DNA of 64,000 nt from Siderastrea siderea (GCA_964030785.1 OZ034970.1:39384377-39448376), one strand, 5' to 3'; counted from the stretch's first letter, positions 10,213 to 21,350 are shown. The notes: generated by a model from the sequence alone, not told the origin. Numbers and translations are program-made.

Positions 10213-12305
10213 ATAACAAAGCTTATCTCATAATTTTCTACTTGTCATATCAGCGAGTTAAAAACTCATAAAGAAAAACCGCTAGTCTACGTTACAGACA
10301 CAACTCTTCCCCCACACAGTGTACAGACCGACAGTTAAACGCGATAATTAAAAACCCAGAATCTATAGTTTCAATTTAAATTTCGACCCCTAATATGGTG
10401 CACAAAAAAATTAATATCACGTTTTTGTAGGTTCGATAATAAAATGCTATTGGCTTAACTGTAAATGAGATCTTTGTCTTCAGTTATAAAGTGATAATTA
10501 AACTGAATAAAAACTTGACTACGTATGAATGTCGTGTTGTTATTATGTCAGATCTGTCTGAATGATTGCGATTTAGCTGCACATGATCTCTGAAACATAG
10601 GGAACAAGAAGAGCCCCAGGGGGATTAGACCCCGCCATTGTTCTCCCTCCCCTCAGGGCGTAAAATATATTATGGTCACTCAAGATACAAGCTCTAGCCT
10701 GTGTAGCGAAAGACGCGACGAGTATTTGTTTGGCCAAGCGAAAACCCGGAGCCTGGGGCACTAGACCCCGTCCTGACGGCGGGGTAACAAAAAATGGGTA
10801 TTACTAGACCCCCGTCCTGACGTCCTTAACTAAATGAAACACAACTTAGTAACAAGTTTTACCCTAAAGCGGTAAATTTAGAATTTCTTCCCCTTATTTA
10901 CGTTTACTTTTTTCCTTCCGCGCATTTCACTATTTCAGTTGCGTTTTATAACTCTCTACCAGGTCTGTTCACTGTGCCCCTGACGAGAATGACAGACCTT
11001 CTGAGCAGACTAAACAGTTTTCTCGTTATCATTCTATGCAGTACCTAACTTAACTTTTAGTGAGCTCACTAAAACAGTGGTAAAAAGTTAATACACATTT
11101 AATCTTCCATGTTCTGTTTTTTCTCAAAGGCATTATCAAATCAATTTATACTGATTCTATTTAAAGCCGCTCAGAAATACTTTCGTAATCCTGGACCAAA
11201 CTTGCACTGTTTTTCCTCGTTTTAAAAAGGCTAGGTGTATTGAGCCATTTGTTGAGTCGCGGCCGGGTTTGCAGGCGTTTGTTCGTGCTATTGGTCCATT
11301 TTCCGTTTGTTTGGCTAGCATTTCGCTCGTTCGATTGTCGGGTTTGTTTGTTTGTTCATGCGTTATCGTGTTCGTTCGTTCATTCACTGCTTTCGTTCGT
11401 TCGTTTTGTGGCCTTTCATTCGGTCACATGGCTTGTGCGTTCATCCATTGCCTTCAGCCTAGAGCTTCACTTCATGTGACTGTTTACTTGTTAACTCGTA
11501 AATAATAAACCCGCTCATAAAGTCCGGAATATATTAAAACCAAGAAGAGATTAGCATCTCTTGGGTTTTAATATCAGAGATAGCATACTACATATTTCAA
11601 AAAGCCAAAAAAAGCATCTGAGTTTAAAACCAATCATTCTCGATCTATTTATTCATATCAAATTTAAATGAAAAACAAACGTTTTCAGCAAGAATTTATC
11701 AGTATTGTATTGCGAATCGACATGAAATTAGGGAGCACAATGAAATGGACATCAATTTACAGTCAACCCGAGATGAGAAATGACAAACTTGCAGCCTCCC
11801 AGAGAGACATTTCACCTGTTTTCTTTAGGCTGTCCTACATAAATTACCTGTCCGCTTAGCATGTCGTTTCCGACTCCACTAGAAATGTGAAAAGATAGCC
11901 ATTGCAAAAAGCAACCCGAATCGTAGAAGATAAGTCTTGACAAACCAGTTGTTTGACTAAATACTGAGGCACAAACACTATAACATCTTGAACATTGCAA
12001 GCATTTGTTCTAAAAGACTTAATAGAAAACTTTAACGCAATATGTTAAGCGTATAACTTGAAACATTATTCTTCAGGTTCATGGGACAATGCCGTTTTAT
12101 CCAACTATGCTTTCTTAAAAATGAAAACATCTTCAAGGAAATAAACAAAACGTGACACGCATTTTTAAGTTCCGTTTTGTTGTCGTTAAACCAGCTGCTT
12201 CGTGTAAAATTCATAATTAACATGAAAAGAAAACAGACGTAATTGCTGTTTGCGCGTGATAGATCTTAGTCATTATGATGAAGTTGCATCTTTAAGTGCA
12301 GACGT
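10213..12305. other. intergenic; holds receptor upstream block
   Basis: No gene is supported. From 10,213 to about 10,570 it aligns with 36,792-38,090. At 11,270-11,420 it holds a degenerate TTCG/TTTG microsatellite. At 11,530-11,571 a perfect-looking hairpin pairs ATATTAAAACCAAGAAGAG with its near complement. From about 11,590 to 12,305 it aligns with 27,870-28,590 and 38,290-39,080, the conserved upstream block of a receptor gene; here it is separated from its gene by the 10.2-kb element. Confidence 0.6.
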
Positions 12306-12329
12306 CACTGGAAAAGTTGAAAATTTACA
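12306..12329 (+). repeat. left terminal inverted repeat of the 10.2-kb element
   Basis: 24 bp starting CACTGG and ending TTTACA. It is identical to the complement of 22456-22479. Confidence 0.92.
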
Positions 12330-12559
12330 TACTATGTAAATAACATGTAAATAACATGTAAAAGGGTAAAAAGATACTGTAAAAGGTAAATTTACATGAT
12401 TTTTGGACTTTTACATGTTCTCAAAAGATACTGTAAATAACATGTAAATTTCGGCATTGAAACATGTAAATATAAAGAAAGATACTGTAAATGTTGTAAG
12501 GCAAAAGAACACAGATCATGTAAATAACATGTAAATTTATAAGAGGGAGCCTGCCGAGA
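12330..12559. repeat. left subterminal ATGTAAAT-rich zone
   Basis: Short direct copies of ACATGTAAAT and ACTGTAAAT are spaced 10-40 bp apart just inside the left end. The right end has the same motif in opposite orientation (21,840-22,455). In CACTA elements such subterminal repeats are transposase-binding sites; that role is inferred here. Confidence 0.7.
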
Positions 12560-13610
12560 TCCTGTAAAGACCATGTAAATTGAAATAGGGTGGCTGCCAA
12601 GATCCTGTAAATGACATTGTAAATACCATGTAAATTGAAAAAGGGGGGCTGTCGAGACCCTGTAAATACCACGTAAATTAAAAAAGGGGGGCTGTCGAGA
12701 TCCTGTAAAAAACATTGTAAATACCACGTAAATTGAAAAAAGGGGGCTGTCGAGATCCTGTAAATACCACGTAAATTGAAAAAGGGGGGATGTCGAGACC
12801 TTGTAAATACCATGTAAATTGAAAAAGGGGGGCTGTTGATATCCTGTAAATATCATGTAAATCGAAAAAGAGGGGCTGTCGATATCCTGTAAATTAAAAG
12901 AGGGGCTCTCGAGATCCTGTAAATATCATGTAAATCGAAAAAGGGGGGCTGTCGAGATCCTGTAAATATCACGTAAATTGAAAAAGGGGGGCTGTCGAGA
13001 CCCTGTAAATACCATGTAAATTGAAAAAGGGGGGCTGCTGATATCCTGTAAATATCATGTAAATCGAAAAAGGGGGGCTGTCGATATCCTGTAAATATCA
13101 TGTAAATTGCAAAAGGGGGGCTGTTGATATCCTGTAAATATCATGTAAATCGAAAAAGAGGGGCTGTCGATATCCTGTAAATTAAAAGAGGGGCTCTCGA
13201 GATCCTGTAAATATCATGTAAATCGAAAAAGGGGGGCTGTCGAGATCCTGTAAATATCACGTAAATTGAAAAAGGGGGGCTGTCGAGACCCTGTAAATAC
13301 CATGTAAATTGAAAAAGGGGGGCTGCTGATATCCTGTAAATATCATGTAAATCGAAAAAGGGGGGCTGTCGATATCCTGTAAATATCATGTAAATCGAAA
13401 AAGGGGGGCTGTCGACATCCTGTAAATATCACGTAAATTGAAAAAGAGGGGCTCTCGAGATCCTGTAAATGTCATGTAAATCGAAAAAGGGGGGCTGTCA
13501 ATACCCTGTAAATATCATGTAAATTGAAAAAGAGGGGCTGTCAAGATCCTGTAAACACCACGTAAATTGAAATTAAAAGGGAGGGCTGTCAAGATCCTGT
13601 AAATAACTTA
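12560..13610. repeat. about 45-50-bp minisatellite array, left subterminal
   Basis: Roughly 23 tandem units combine CTGTAAATATCATGTAAAT with a spacer ending GAAAAAGGGGGGCTGTCGAG. Long open frames on the - strand here only reflect the repeat length and are not genes. Units vary by ATC/ACC and ATG/ACG alternatives within the AATATCATG segment. Confidence 0.92.
12853..13428. repeat. 288-bp higher-order duplication inside the array
   Basis: Positions 12,853-13,140 and 13,141-13,428 are nearly identical. Each contains the same series of units, including the same short variant (AATTAAAAGAGGGGCTCTC). The 249-bp frames at offset 288 translate identically. This marks a recent multi-unit duplication. 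Confidence 0.88.
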
Positions 13611-13944
13611 TACAGTCCTCAGTGAAGAAAAATGTGTAATAAAAATACATAAAAACTTTATTGTTTCATTCTGCCCAATTCAATAAAAATTATAATTTGA
13701 ACTATGTGCTTTCAAAATATTTTCACATCAATATAGGTTTGTTAAATGTATAAATATCCTTGTGTTTCGATTCAAATGGTAATAATTGTTGTTTCTGACC
13801 CATAAAGTTATTTTAAAAGATACTACACATTTGTATTAATCATTCTTACAATTTGTTATATACACCCAATTGAAAAAACGTTGTCAGGTGAAAAGCATAA
13901 ATCAGTGATGATGCAACCCAATGGTCCTCCAAGAATTATGAATG

Positions 13945-14110
13945 GTTTGAGAAGCCATATCAATAACTCGAAAGAGTGTTTCATCAGGTATCCAAACACC
14001 TCGAAGTCGGTCAAAAAAACTCGGCTGCGCCTCGTTTTTTCAACCCGCTTCTCGGGGTTTGGATATCCTGATGAAACACTCTTTCTCATGTTTGATATAT
14101 TACTCCAAAT
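13945..14110. mobile_element. foldback MITE
   Basis: Arms of about 37 bp (GAAAGAGTGTTTCATCAGG and its complement) lie at 13,970-14,006 and 14,051-14,086 around a short loop. A weaker extension reaches 13,945/14,110. It resembles a very common anthozoan foldback family by memory. Nested in the 10.2-kb element. Confidence 0.75.
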
Positions 14111-15660
14111 GTTACCTTGCTGAGTATTAGTAAATCATTCTTGCACTTATTGCTCGAATGCTGAGCTGAATCCGTCTTAAAGTGTCAAGATACATGTATT
14201 TGACTCTGGCATATTTCTAAGATTTGTTATGTAGATGCCGACATCATATTCTACAGCATCAACTTTCACAAAACAAAAGAAAAATTCATTGAACTAGATT
14301 TGATCGAATTGTTGTCTTGTACCATATTTTCCTGGTTAAGTGGACCAGTGCTTACAACTTGGGGCTCACAGACACAGCATTCGTTTTAGTATTTGCAACT
14401 TTAGAATTTGGTACTCAGTACATTGTGGAGTGGTATTCGGTGATGGTTTATGCACCCAAAGTAGTACACCCATCGGAGAAGAATCAGTCTCATCAACAGA
14501 AATGTACGTGTATATTGTGTAAGGTCGACTTATGAATGCTGTTAAATTGTATCTTATTTGAACCCTGGTTTTTATAATATTTGTTACGTGTGAGCAAAGT
14601 TCAATTGCACATGACAAATTAGTACCGGTAGGTAAATCAATAGTTACGAGGTTATCATAGGTGGTAAGTTCTTCATTGTTTTTACATTTTACTACATTTC
14701 TCAAACAGAACCTGTCCTAGGGAACTCAGTAGGTCTTGTTTAGGTGTCCCTTGCATGCAAGGAATGCAGTGATCCTTGCACAATGGTTTCAGTCTTTGTA
14801 ATGTGACAGAGGAAACCTGTCTCTCTTTTGAAAAGTGGAGGGCAATCATAATTTCTTGGTCTCTTTGAACCTGGAAGAGAAATGTGATTAACAGTAACCA
14901 TAAGCACAGACACTAGACTAATTAATAAACATAGTACCCACTTAATACAGACACCCTGTCAAAACCTGCATTTTCTTGCACACTGAATTCACTACATGGT
15001 TATTAATTAGTACACACCAAACTTAATTACATTCAAGATATTCAGCACATTCGTATATTTATTTAGGAATGACTTTCACTAATAACAGATAGATTTTATT
15101 AATGGGATCAAAATTTCAATTTTGCATAGCCTATTGTAATATTCCAATGATATCCAGTACCATAATTTCAAATAACTGTTGATTGGTTTATTACTAGTGT
15201 CAGGCAAATGGTCACATGCTGAGTAGTTTGACTGTGATGAATTGTCTGCAGAGAAATGGTGTTGTGACATGCATCCAACACTAAAAGGCTGGCATTGAGC
15301 TTTTAAGGCAATGGTTAAAACTTTTTTTCAAGTAATCCTAAAACTAATTTTCTGAAAACTTACTGTTACATATATTAACGAGTAATAAATTAATACATGA
15401 ATACTTACAAGCCCTGTTTGCAACAACTTCAGGGAATCAGCTTTTATGGCATCCCGCATTTCCTTTTTATAATCAGAAATCACCTAAAAGGTAATTTGAA
15501 GGATTCCCCTTGAATGAAATGTTTACATGCATGTACATGAAAAGAGCTGGTAGACTATTTTACTCTTTGAGCCAAAGCAATGATAAGAAAGTATCTTCAC
15601 TAAAACTTGTCAAAAAGGCAAGTGGTGCTAAACTATGAAATGATAATGACCATCACAGTT

Positions 15661-15760
15661 AATGATATCAACTTATGCAGCTGATAAAAGAACAACCTGA
15701 AAAAACTCCAGGCGAGAAATTTTCTTCAGGTTGTTTTATCAGCTGCTTAAGTTGATATTT
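15661..15760. repeat. hairpin repeat
   Basis: Inverted arms of about 40 bp (TGATATCAACTTATGCAGCTG and its complement) flank a centre with CTGAAAAAACTCCAGG. It probably derives from a small foldback or SINE-related element. Confidence 0.65.
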
Positions 15761-15867
15761 TTTGTGGAATAAGGGTCCTCTGTGCATTTTTAAGCAAATC
15801 GGCCTTATATTCATTTTTCAAACACAACATTCATGTAACAGAGATGCGGCTAACATATTATAGGTCA

Positions 15868-15990
15868 GAATTATATGTAGATCATTGCAGTGAAGGTGTT
15901 CCAACCTAAGCGGTTGAAAAGAAGAAACCTGAAAAAATTCAGGCTTGAATGGGAATCGAACCCATGACCTCTGCGATACCGGTGCAGCTC
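15868..15990 (-). mobile_element. truncated tRNA-headed SINE
   Basis: Read on the - strand, this is the SINE tail region (CACTGCAATGATCTACATATAATTC) preceded by the tRNA-like B box (GGTTCGATTCCC). It is cut within the head at 'CTGCACCGGTATC', exactly where the left palindrome arm begins. It is the same family as the four copies at the palindrome centre. Confidence 0.75.
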
Positions 15991-16044
15991 ATCTGTTTCT
16001 GTCAGACAGACAGGTAACATCTATTAGTGTGATCAGTGTATACC

Positions 16045-16216
16045 CAGGGCTGTCATTAAGGGCCGTAAACCGTAACACCTGTTATGGCTGAGTATTCATG
16101 ATGGGACCTCAATGTTATGGGTGAACTCGGTTTCTTGTCCTTACAATTTACTTACAAGTTTGTTGTGGGTGTGAAGTTCAAGGTAACAGGTGACTCAAAG
16201 CTTAATGACAGCCCTG
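16045..16216. mobile_element. MITE, TIR CAGGGCTGTCATTAAG, left-arm copy
   Basis: 172-bp element with ends CAGGGCTGTCATTAAG and CTTAATGACAGCCCTG. The flanking direct repeat TATACC (16,039-16,044 and 16,217-16,222) is a likely target duplication. Confidence 0.8.
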
Positions 16217-16468
16217 TATACCGAATCATTGGTTACTCAAACCTGGTCATGCATTCCTGTCAATAACAAACTAATGAATGGCTTCTGTCACCCAGCCGGA
16301 GTAGGAATTTGACAGGTTTACAATTTGCATAATCTGGCTGTAACAGTCAGTTACATTTCTTTATTTTTACATCTCTTTATTTTTATTCTCTTTTCTCTTC
16401 GCTGCCCATTTTTTTTCAATGCATAAATGTTGAGAGAACTCAAACACCAGGCCTGGCATTTACGTATT

Positions 16469-16875
16469 TTTAAGGACGGTGCCTCCTTTTGTTACTGCCC
16501 ATACGTTCTGCGCATCTTGGTACATGTATATTCAGATTTCTTAAGGAAATTGCCCACTAATACAACAATATTTTTGCACGGTTTATGACTATGTGGAAAA
16601 AGCAGATCTTAGCAAGGGCTATCAGAATCCAAAAAGAAAATTGGGGGTAACCATTCATTTTTCAGAGATAATAGAGCTTAAGTTTGGAAAGAAATTGCCA
16701 TACATTCTTTGTATTTTAATGCTTTTTTAGAATTATGGTTGCTTAGTTATCTCTGAAAAATGCACAGTTACCCACATTTTTGTCTGGATTCCAATAGCCC
16801 TTGCTAAGATCTACTTTTTCTTCATAGTCATAACCTTTGCAAAAGTACATCTGTATTAGGAGGCACCGTCCTTAA
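16469..16875. mobile_element. MITE, TIR TTAAGGACGGTGCCTCCT, left-arm copy
   Basis: 407-bp element with inverted ends TTAAGGACGGTGCCTCCT and AGGAGGCACCGTCCTTAA. The interior is itself partly self-complementary (TCTGAAAAATG... on both sides). It belongs to a very abundant coral repeat family by memory. Confidence 0.82.
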
Positions 16876-17221
16876 AAGGTGGTGCAACGATGCAAATCGA
16901 AGTCAGTCAAACTCTCACCCTGTCCTGAGGCTGGAAGTCACACATTAACTATTATGGAATATCAGATCAAGTTTCACTTTGAATTGTTTATTTCAAGAGC
17001 CACTTATTGCAAAAAAATATCCATTAATGAATTCATTTGTTTGTAACTGACAGGAACACATGACTGGGTTAGTTTGAGAACAAAATAAGGCCTTTGTGCA
17101 TGATAAATTTATGCCTTAGCAGTGACTAACCTTCAAATCACTGTTTTTATTGCACAATGAAATCAAGGCAACTAGTGTACACCAGGCTTTTATTGATGGC
17201 TTAAAATTTGGTTGCTGACAT

Positions 17222-17460
17222 ATAATATGAACATGAATATATGAAATTCATATATTTGAACTGCAGATAAAGGTAGAATTATATGTAGATCATCGCAGTG
17301 AAGGTGTTCCAACCTAAGCGGTTGAAAAGAAGAAACCTGAAAAATTCAGGCTTGAACGGAATGCGATACCGGTGCAGCGCCCTAACCAACTGAGCTATCA
17401 AGCCAACTGGGAGCTGGTCAATTGAAAGTTCGTATTATCCCGTAGATGGAGAATAAATGA
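17222..17460 (-). mobile_element. tRNA-headed SINE, outer left copy
   Basis: Reads on the - strand: a leader (GGGATAATACGAACTTTC), the tRNA-like head with A box TAGCTCAGTTGG, a damaged B box, and a tail ending ATATATGAATTTCATATATTC. It mirrors the copy at 17,803-18,046. Confidence 0.8.
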
Positions 17461-17630
17461 ACATGAATATATGAAATTCATATATTTGAACTGCGGATAA
17501 AGATAGAATTATATGCAGATCATCGCAGTGAAGGTGTTCCAACCTAAGTGGTTGAAAAGAAGAAACCTGAAAAAATTCAGGCTTGAACGGGAATCGAACC
17601 CATGACCTCTGCGATACCGGTGCAGCTCAG
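17461..17630 (-). mobile_element. tRNA-headed SINE, inner left copy
   Basis: On the - strand, the tail and B box are intact (GGTTCGATTCCC) but the head stops at the palindrome centre, where a partial AGTTGGTTAGGGCGC is repeated. It joins head to head with the copy at 17,631-17,800. Confidence 0.75.
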
Positions 17631-17800
17631 TTGGTTAGGGCGCGTTGGTTAGGGTTCGATTCCCGTTCAAGACTGAATTTGTTTTCAGGTTTCTTCTTTT
17701 CAACCACTTAGGTTGGAACACCTTCACTGCGATGATCTACATATAATTCTATCTTTATCTGCAGTTCAAATATATGAATTTCATATATTCATGTTCATTT
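17631..17800 (+). mobile_element. tRNA-headed SINE, inner right copy
   Basis: + strand copy whose head is truncated at the palindrome centre. The B box GGTTCGATTCCC, body and tail (CATATATTCATG) are preserved. Confidence 0.75.
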
Positions 17801-17802
17801 AT

Positions 17803-18046
17803 TCTCCATCGACGGGATAATACGAACTCTCAATTGACCAGCTCCCAGTTGGCTTGATAGCTCAGTTGGTTAGCGCGCTGCACTGGTATCGCAGAGGTCA
17901 TGGGTTTGATTCCTGCTCAAGCCTGAATTTTTCAGGTTTCTTCTTTTCAACCGCTTAGGTTCGAACAACTTCACTGCGATGATCTACATATAATTCTGTC
18001 TTTATCTGCAGTTCAAATATATGAATTTCATATATTCATGTTCATA
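17803..18046 (+). mobile_element. tRNA-headed SINE, most complete copy
   Basis: Full layout: a leader of about 48 bp (CCATCGACGGGATAATACG, GACCAGCTCCCAGTT), the tRNA-like head at 17,851-17,923, a short CTGAATTTTTCAGG hairpin, the body with CACTGCGATGATCTACAT, and a tail ATATATGAATTTCATATATTC. This is the best reference copy of the family in the window. Confidence 0.85.
17851..17923 (+). other. tRNA-like promoter head of SINE
   Basis: 73 nt with a 7-bp acceptor stem (GGCTTGA with TCAAGCC), A box TAGCTCAGTTGG and B box GGTTTGATTCC. The anticodon-loop position reads CTGGTAT (anticodon GGT, threonine-like). The D stem and anticodon stem each have a mismatch, and the sequence is embedded in a SINE, so it is an internal RNA polymerase III promoter rather than a functional tRNA gene. 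Confidence 0.75.
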
Positions 18047-18372
18047 TTATATGTCAGCAACCAAATTTTAAGCCATCAATAAAAGCCTGGTGTACACTAT
18101 TTGCCTTGATTTCATTGTGCAATAAAAACAGTGATTTGAAGGTTAGTCACTGCTAAGGCATAAATTTATCATGCACAAAGGCCTTATTTTGTTCTCAAAC
18201 TAACCCAGTCATGTGTTCCTGTCAGTTACAAACAAATGCAATAAGTGGCTCTTGAAATAAACAATTCAAAGTGAAACTTGATCTGATATTCCATAATAGT
18301 TAATGTGTGACTTCCAGCCTCAGGACAGGGTGAGAGTTTGACTGACTTCGATTTGCATCGTTGCACCACCTT

Positions 18373-18780
18373 TTAAGGACGGTGCCTCCTAATACAGATG
18401 TACTTTTGCAAAGGTTATGACTATGGGGAAAAAGTAGATCTTAGCAAGGGCTATTGGAATCCAGACAGAAAAATGTGGGTAACTGTACATTTTTCAGAGA
18501 TAACTAAGTAACCATAATTCTAAAAAAGCATTAAAATACAAAGAATGTATGGCAATTTCTTTCCAAACTTAAGCTCTATTATCTCTGAAAAATGAATGGT
18601 CACCCCCAATTTTCTTTGTGGATTCTGATAGCCCTTGCCAAGATCTGCTTTTTCCACATAGTCATAATCTGTGCAAAAATATTGTTGTATTAGTGGGCAA
18701 TTTCCTTAAGAAATCTGAATATACATGTACCAAGATGCGCAGAACGTATGGGCAGTAACAAAAGGAGGCACCATCCTTAA
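18373..18780. mobile_element. MITE, TIR TTAAGGACGGTGCCTCCT, right-arm copy
   Basis: Mirror copy of 16,469-16,875 with a few substitutions, for example GGATGG for GGACGG at the outer end. Confidence 0.82.
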
Positions 18781-19028
18781 GAATACGTAAATGCCAGGCC
18801 TGGTGTTTGAGTTCTCTCAACATTTATGCATTGAAAAAAATGGGCAGCGAAGTGAAAAGAGAATAAAAATAGATGTAAAAATAAAGAAATGTAACTGACT
18901 GTTACAGGCAGATTATGCATATTGTAAACCTGTCAAATTCCTACTCCGGCTGGGTGACAGAAGCCATTCATTAGTTTGTTATTGACAGGAATGCATGACC
19001 AGGTTTGAGTAACCAATGATTCGGTATA

Positions 19029-19200
19029 CAGGGCTGTCATTAAGCTTTGAGTCACCTGTTACTTTGAACTTCACACCCACAACAAACTTGTAAGTAAATT
19101 GTAAGGACAAGAAACTGAGTTCACCCATAACATTGAGGTCCCGTCATGAATACTCAGCCATAACAGGTGTTACGGTTTACGGCCCTTAATGACAGCCCTG
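19029..19200. mobile_element. MITE, TIR CAGGGCTGTCATTAAG, right-arm copy
   Basis: Mirror copy of 16,045-16,216. The outer flank (GGTAAACACTG) has drifted from the TATACC seen in the left arm. Confidence 0.78.
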
Positions 19201-19264
19201 GGTAAACACTGATCACACTAATAGATGTTACCTGTCTGTCTGACAGAAACAGATGGAATATAAG

Positions 19265-20222
19265 GTGATGTGGTCACTCACAATGGTACAGCAGCTTGAC
19301 TATCTGACAAAAAACTGTCACTAGCAAACCGTACCAAGCATAAAGATCTCACATTATGAAATTAAATGTATAAACATGATAAAACCCATTCAATCAGAGT
19401 CAATGTGGTCACTTGCAAATAGTACAGCAGCTTGAAGATCTAACAACAAAGCGATCACTAGCAAACTGTACCAAGTACCCGATGTGACCAATCGAACTTT
19501 TCAGTAATGGAACTCAATCAAACCAAGTCAAACTAAATCGAATGACTAGGTTTGATTGGTTCAGAAATCGAACACAATCGAACTAAAGAAATTGTGTGAA
19601 AGTTTGATTGTGTTCGATTTTCAAACCCAATCGAACGAATCGAACAAAAAAAAGTTCATTCAAAATATATAAGTTATTTGAACAGTATGGTTCACAATGT
19701 GAGAACAACTTACAAATTAGGTTCATCAGACAACAGAAGATTATATAAATTTCAATTCACCCCACCTATTTTAAATTTTCATATATGATTCATTTATTTC
19801 TTATCAGCATATGTAATCTTTACAATAACCCATGCAAAATTCAATGAACCAAGCCGATGATGTGGAAAGAGTTGGCATTGTAAGCTGCCAAGAAAAACTT
19901 GCATCTCCCCAGATTTGGCTCTGCTACCTCTATTTTCAATGGATGTCATCCCACACAAACCATGTTAACAGTTTTGTGATTGCCTTCCCGTCGAACTGAA
20001 TCAAACCTTATCGAACACAATCGAACCTAATCAATGTTTGATTGCTCCATTTTTTTGTGAGAGCCCGACTGAATTCGATTACCGAACCCAATCATATGAT
20101 TGAGTTCGACTGGGTTCGATTGAATTTGATTAATCGAATGTGCAATTTGGTTCGATTGGTCACGTCGGGCAAGCATAAAGATCTCAAACTATGAAATAAA
20201 ATGTGTAAACATGATAATTTAA
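19265..20222. repeat. about 137-bp tandem duplication split by a MITE
   Basis: Two copies of a unit with GGTCACT, GTACAGCAGCTTGA, GTACCAAGCATAAAGATCTC and AAACATGATAA lie at 19,265-19,395 and 19,403-19,475 plus 20,172-20,222. The second copy is interrupted by the element at 19,476-20,171. Confidence 0.75.
19476..20171. mobile_element. 696-bp element rich in GTTCGATT repeats
   Basis: The ends are imperfect inverted repeats (TACCCGATGTGACCAATCG and complement). Comparison with the uninterrupted tandem copy (GTACCAAGCATAAAG) places the borders and suggests an AG or AAG duplication. Both subterminal zones are filled with variants of AATCGAAC/GTTCGATT, while the middle (19,680-19,980) is ordinary AT-rich DNA. 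No coding region is seen. Confidence 0.72.
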
Positions 20223-21099
20223 AACAAAGAAAATATAAGCATATTCCAGTCTTGATTTTAAAAGGTGTGGGAGCTCAGCAATGAGCCACAATTACTGTTG
20301 AGCTTACATCATGTACTTTTGAAGTCCCAAAGAAAGTGTCATCAAGAACACTTAAAGTGCGGGGCAATTCGCTTAAACGTGGCAAATATCAAACAAGGCA
20401 CGAATATTTGGATATACAAGAGCCTTAGCTCACGTTTTACAGTCTAAAACTTAGCTTACCTTGGCAATTACAACAAGAACCATGCATGATCATGAGCCAT
20501 CAAATATGGCGGCCAAAAGTTGACTCGATCCAGGCTTGTTAAATGGCAGAAAAACATTCCCACTGATCGTTAATCCGCTGTAAGAAGATTGTTTGCAGCT
20601 ATTCAGAGACCGTGAAGCAAGGAGAAGGAATAGTTCACAAGCCATCTCTCCAAAGCGAAAGAAATTTTAGACTCAACGATCGGCGCCAAAAATACGAACA
20701 GCACGTCGGGAAGGGAACCACTTTGCGCATGATCAATTCGTACCCAAGGTCACTCGGCCAAACCTACCGTGGTACGAGATTGGGCCAGAACCGGCAAATA
20801 AATGAAAATGCGAACCGCTTTTCGATTCATTTTCATTAGCTCTAATAATATCAGTACTCTAAATCTACAACAAATTTTCTTTCAAATTGCAACTGCGTTT
20901 TTTATTTTTTTCTTATCCGTTAAGTTGAGAAAATACCACTGACAAGGAGCAACGAGCCCGGTTGGTACATCAAATATGGGGCACCTTGCGCGAATCGTTC
21001 GCCAATAAAATTAAACGGGGGTATTTTCAGATGAATATAATTAACGCCAGTGCTCTGTTTGAAACGTTTCTAAATTGATAATCTAAAGCAAATTTGTAA
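20223..21099. other. internal stretch of the 10.2-kb element
   Basis: No gene is recognised. A 75-codon frame at 20612-20839 is rich in basic and polar residues but has no motif I know. The stretch is slightly less AT-rich than its surroundings, so a decayed transposase exon is possible but unsupported. Confidence 0.4.
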
Positions 21100-21350
21100 C
21101 ACCTATAAATTATGATGCCCTGTTTCCGACGTCATGATTTACAGCAGGAGCCTGAGATTTTATGATGCCCCGTTTGCGTCAATTTACAGAGTTTTTGTGG
21201 TGCCCCGTTTACGTCAATTTACAGAGATTTTATGATGCCCCATTTCCTTAATTTTACAGACATTTTACAGAGCCCCGTTTATGCCCTATTACAGACATTT
21301 TAAAGAGTCCGGTATATGCCGTTTTACAGACACTGGTAGAGTCTAGATTC
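21100..21350. repeat. right subterminal minisatellite, part 1
   Basis: Diverged units of about 34-38 bp combine TTTACAGACATTTTACAGAG with GCCCCGTTTATGCC. In reverse complement they resemble the left array (GGGGCT..CTGTAAA..TGTAAA), so the two arrays lie inverted to each other within the element. Confidence 0.72.

Larger units (their letters stand above)
13611..15867. other. internal unique part of the 10.2-kb element
   Basis: No gene is recognised. Open frames up to 112 codons (e.g. 14366-14704 on the - strand) lack known motifs and could be chance frames or remnants of a transposase exon. The region contains the MITE at 13,945-14,110 and a hairpin at 15,661-15,760. Confidence 0.45.
15993..19253. 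repeat. 3.26-kb imperfect palindrome
   Basis: The left arm 15,993-17,625 and right arm 17,630-19,253 are reverse complements at about 95-98% identity by eye, with the centre near 17,623. Both arms carry the same MITEs with the same flanks, so the inverted duplication happened after those insertions. Two SINEs point outward on each side of the centre. Small differences are spread over both arms, which argues against a simple assembly artefact. Confidence 0.88.

Noticed and set aside
11240..11505. Overlapping 78-79-codon frames rich in Phe, Val and Arg
   Set aside because: They come from a degenerate TTCG/TTTG microsatellite that opens several frames at once.
12392..13389. Open frames of 82-154 codons on the - strand with repeated FNLHGIYRVS-like peptides
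   Set aside because: They lie in the 45-50-bp minisatellite; the peptide period equals the DNA repeat and all frames are similarly open. No start context or conservation suggests a gene.
12560..13610. Regularly spaced repeats resembling a CRISPR array
   Set aside because: Units are contiguous and both 'repeat' and 'spacer' parts are conserved, with no cas genes, and the DNA is eukaryotic. It is a transposon minisatellite.
14366..14704. 112-codon - strand frame as a gene in the 10.2-kb element
   Set aside because: No known domain, overlapping + strand frames of similar length, and no splice context that extends it.
17851..17923. Functional tRNA-Thr gene
   Set aside because: The cloverleaf has mismatches in the D and anticodon stems, and several copies are embedded in identical SINE bodies, so it is a SINE promoter.
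20612..20839. 75-codon basic frame as a transposase exon
   Set aside because: No DDE or zinc-finger motif and no matching frames nearby; chance is the simpler explanation.
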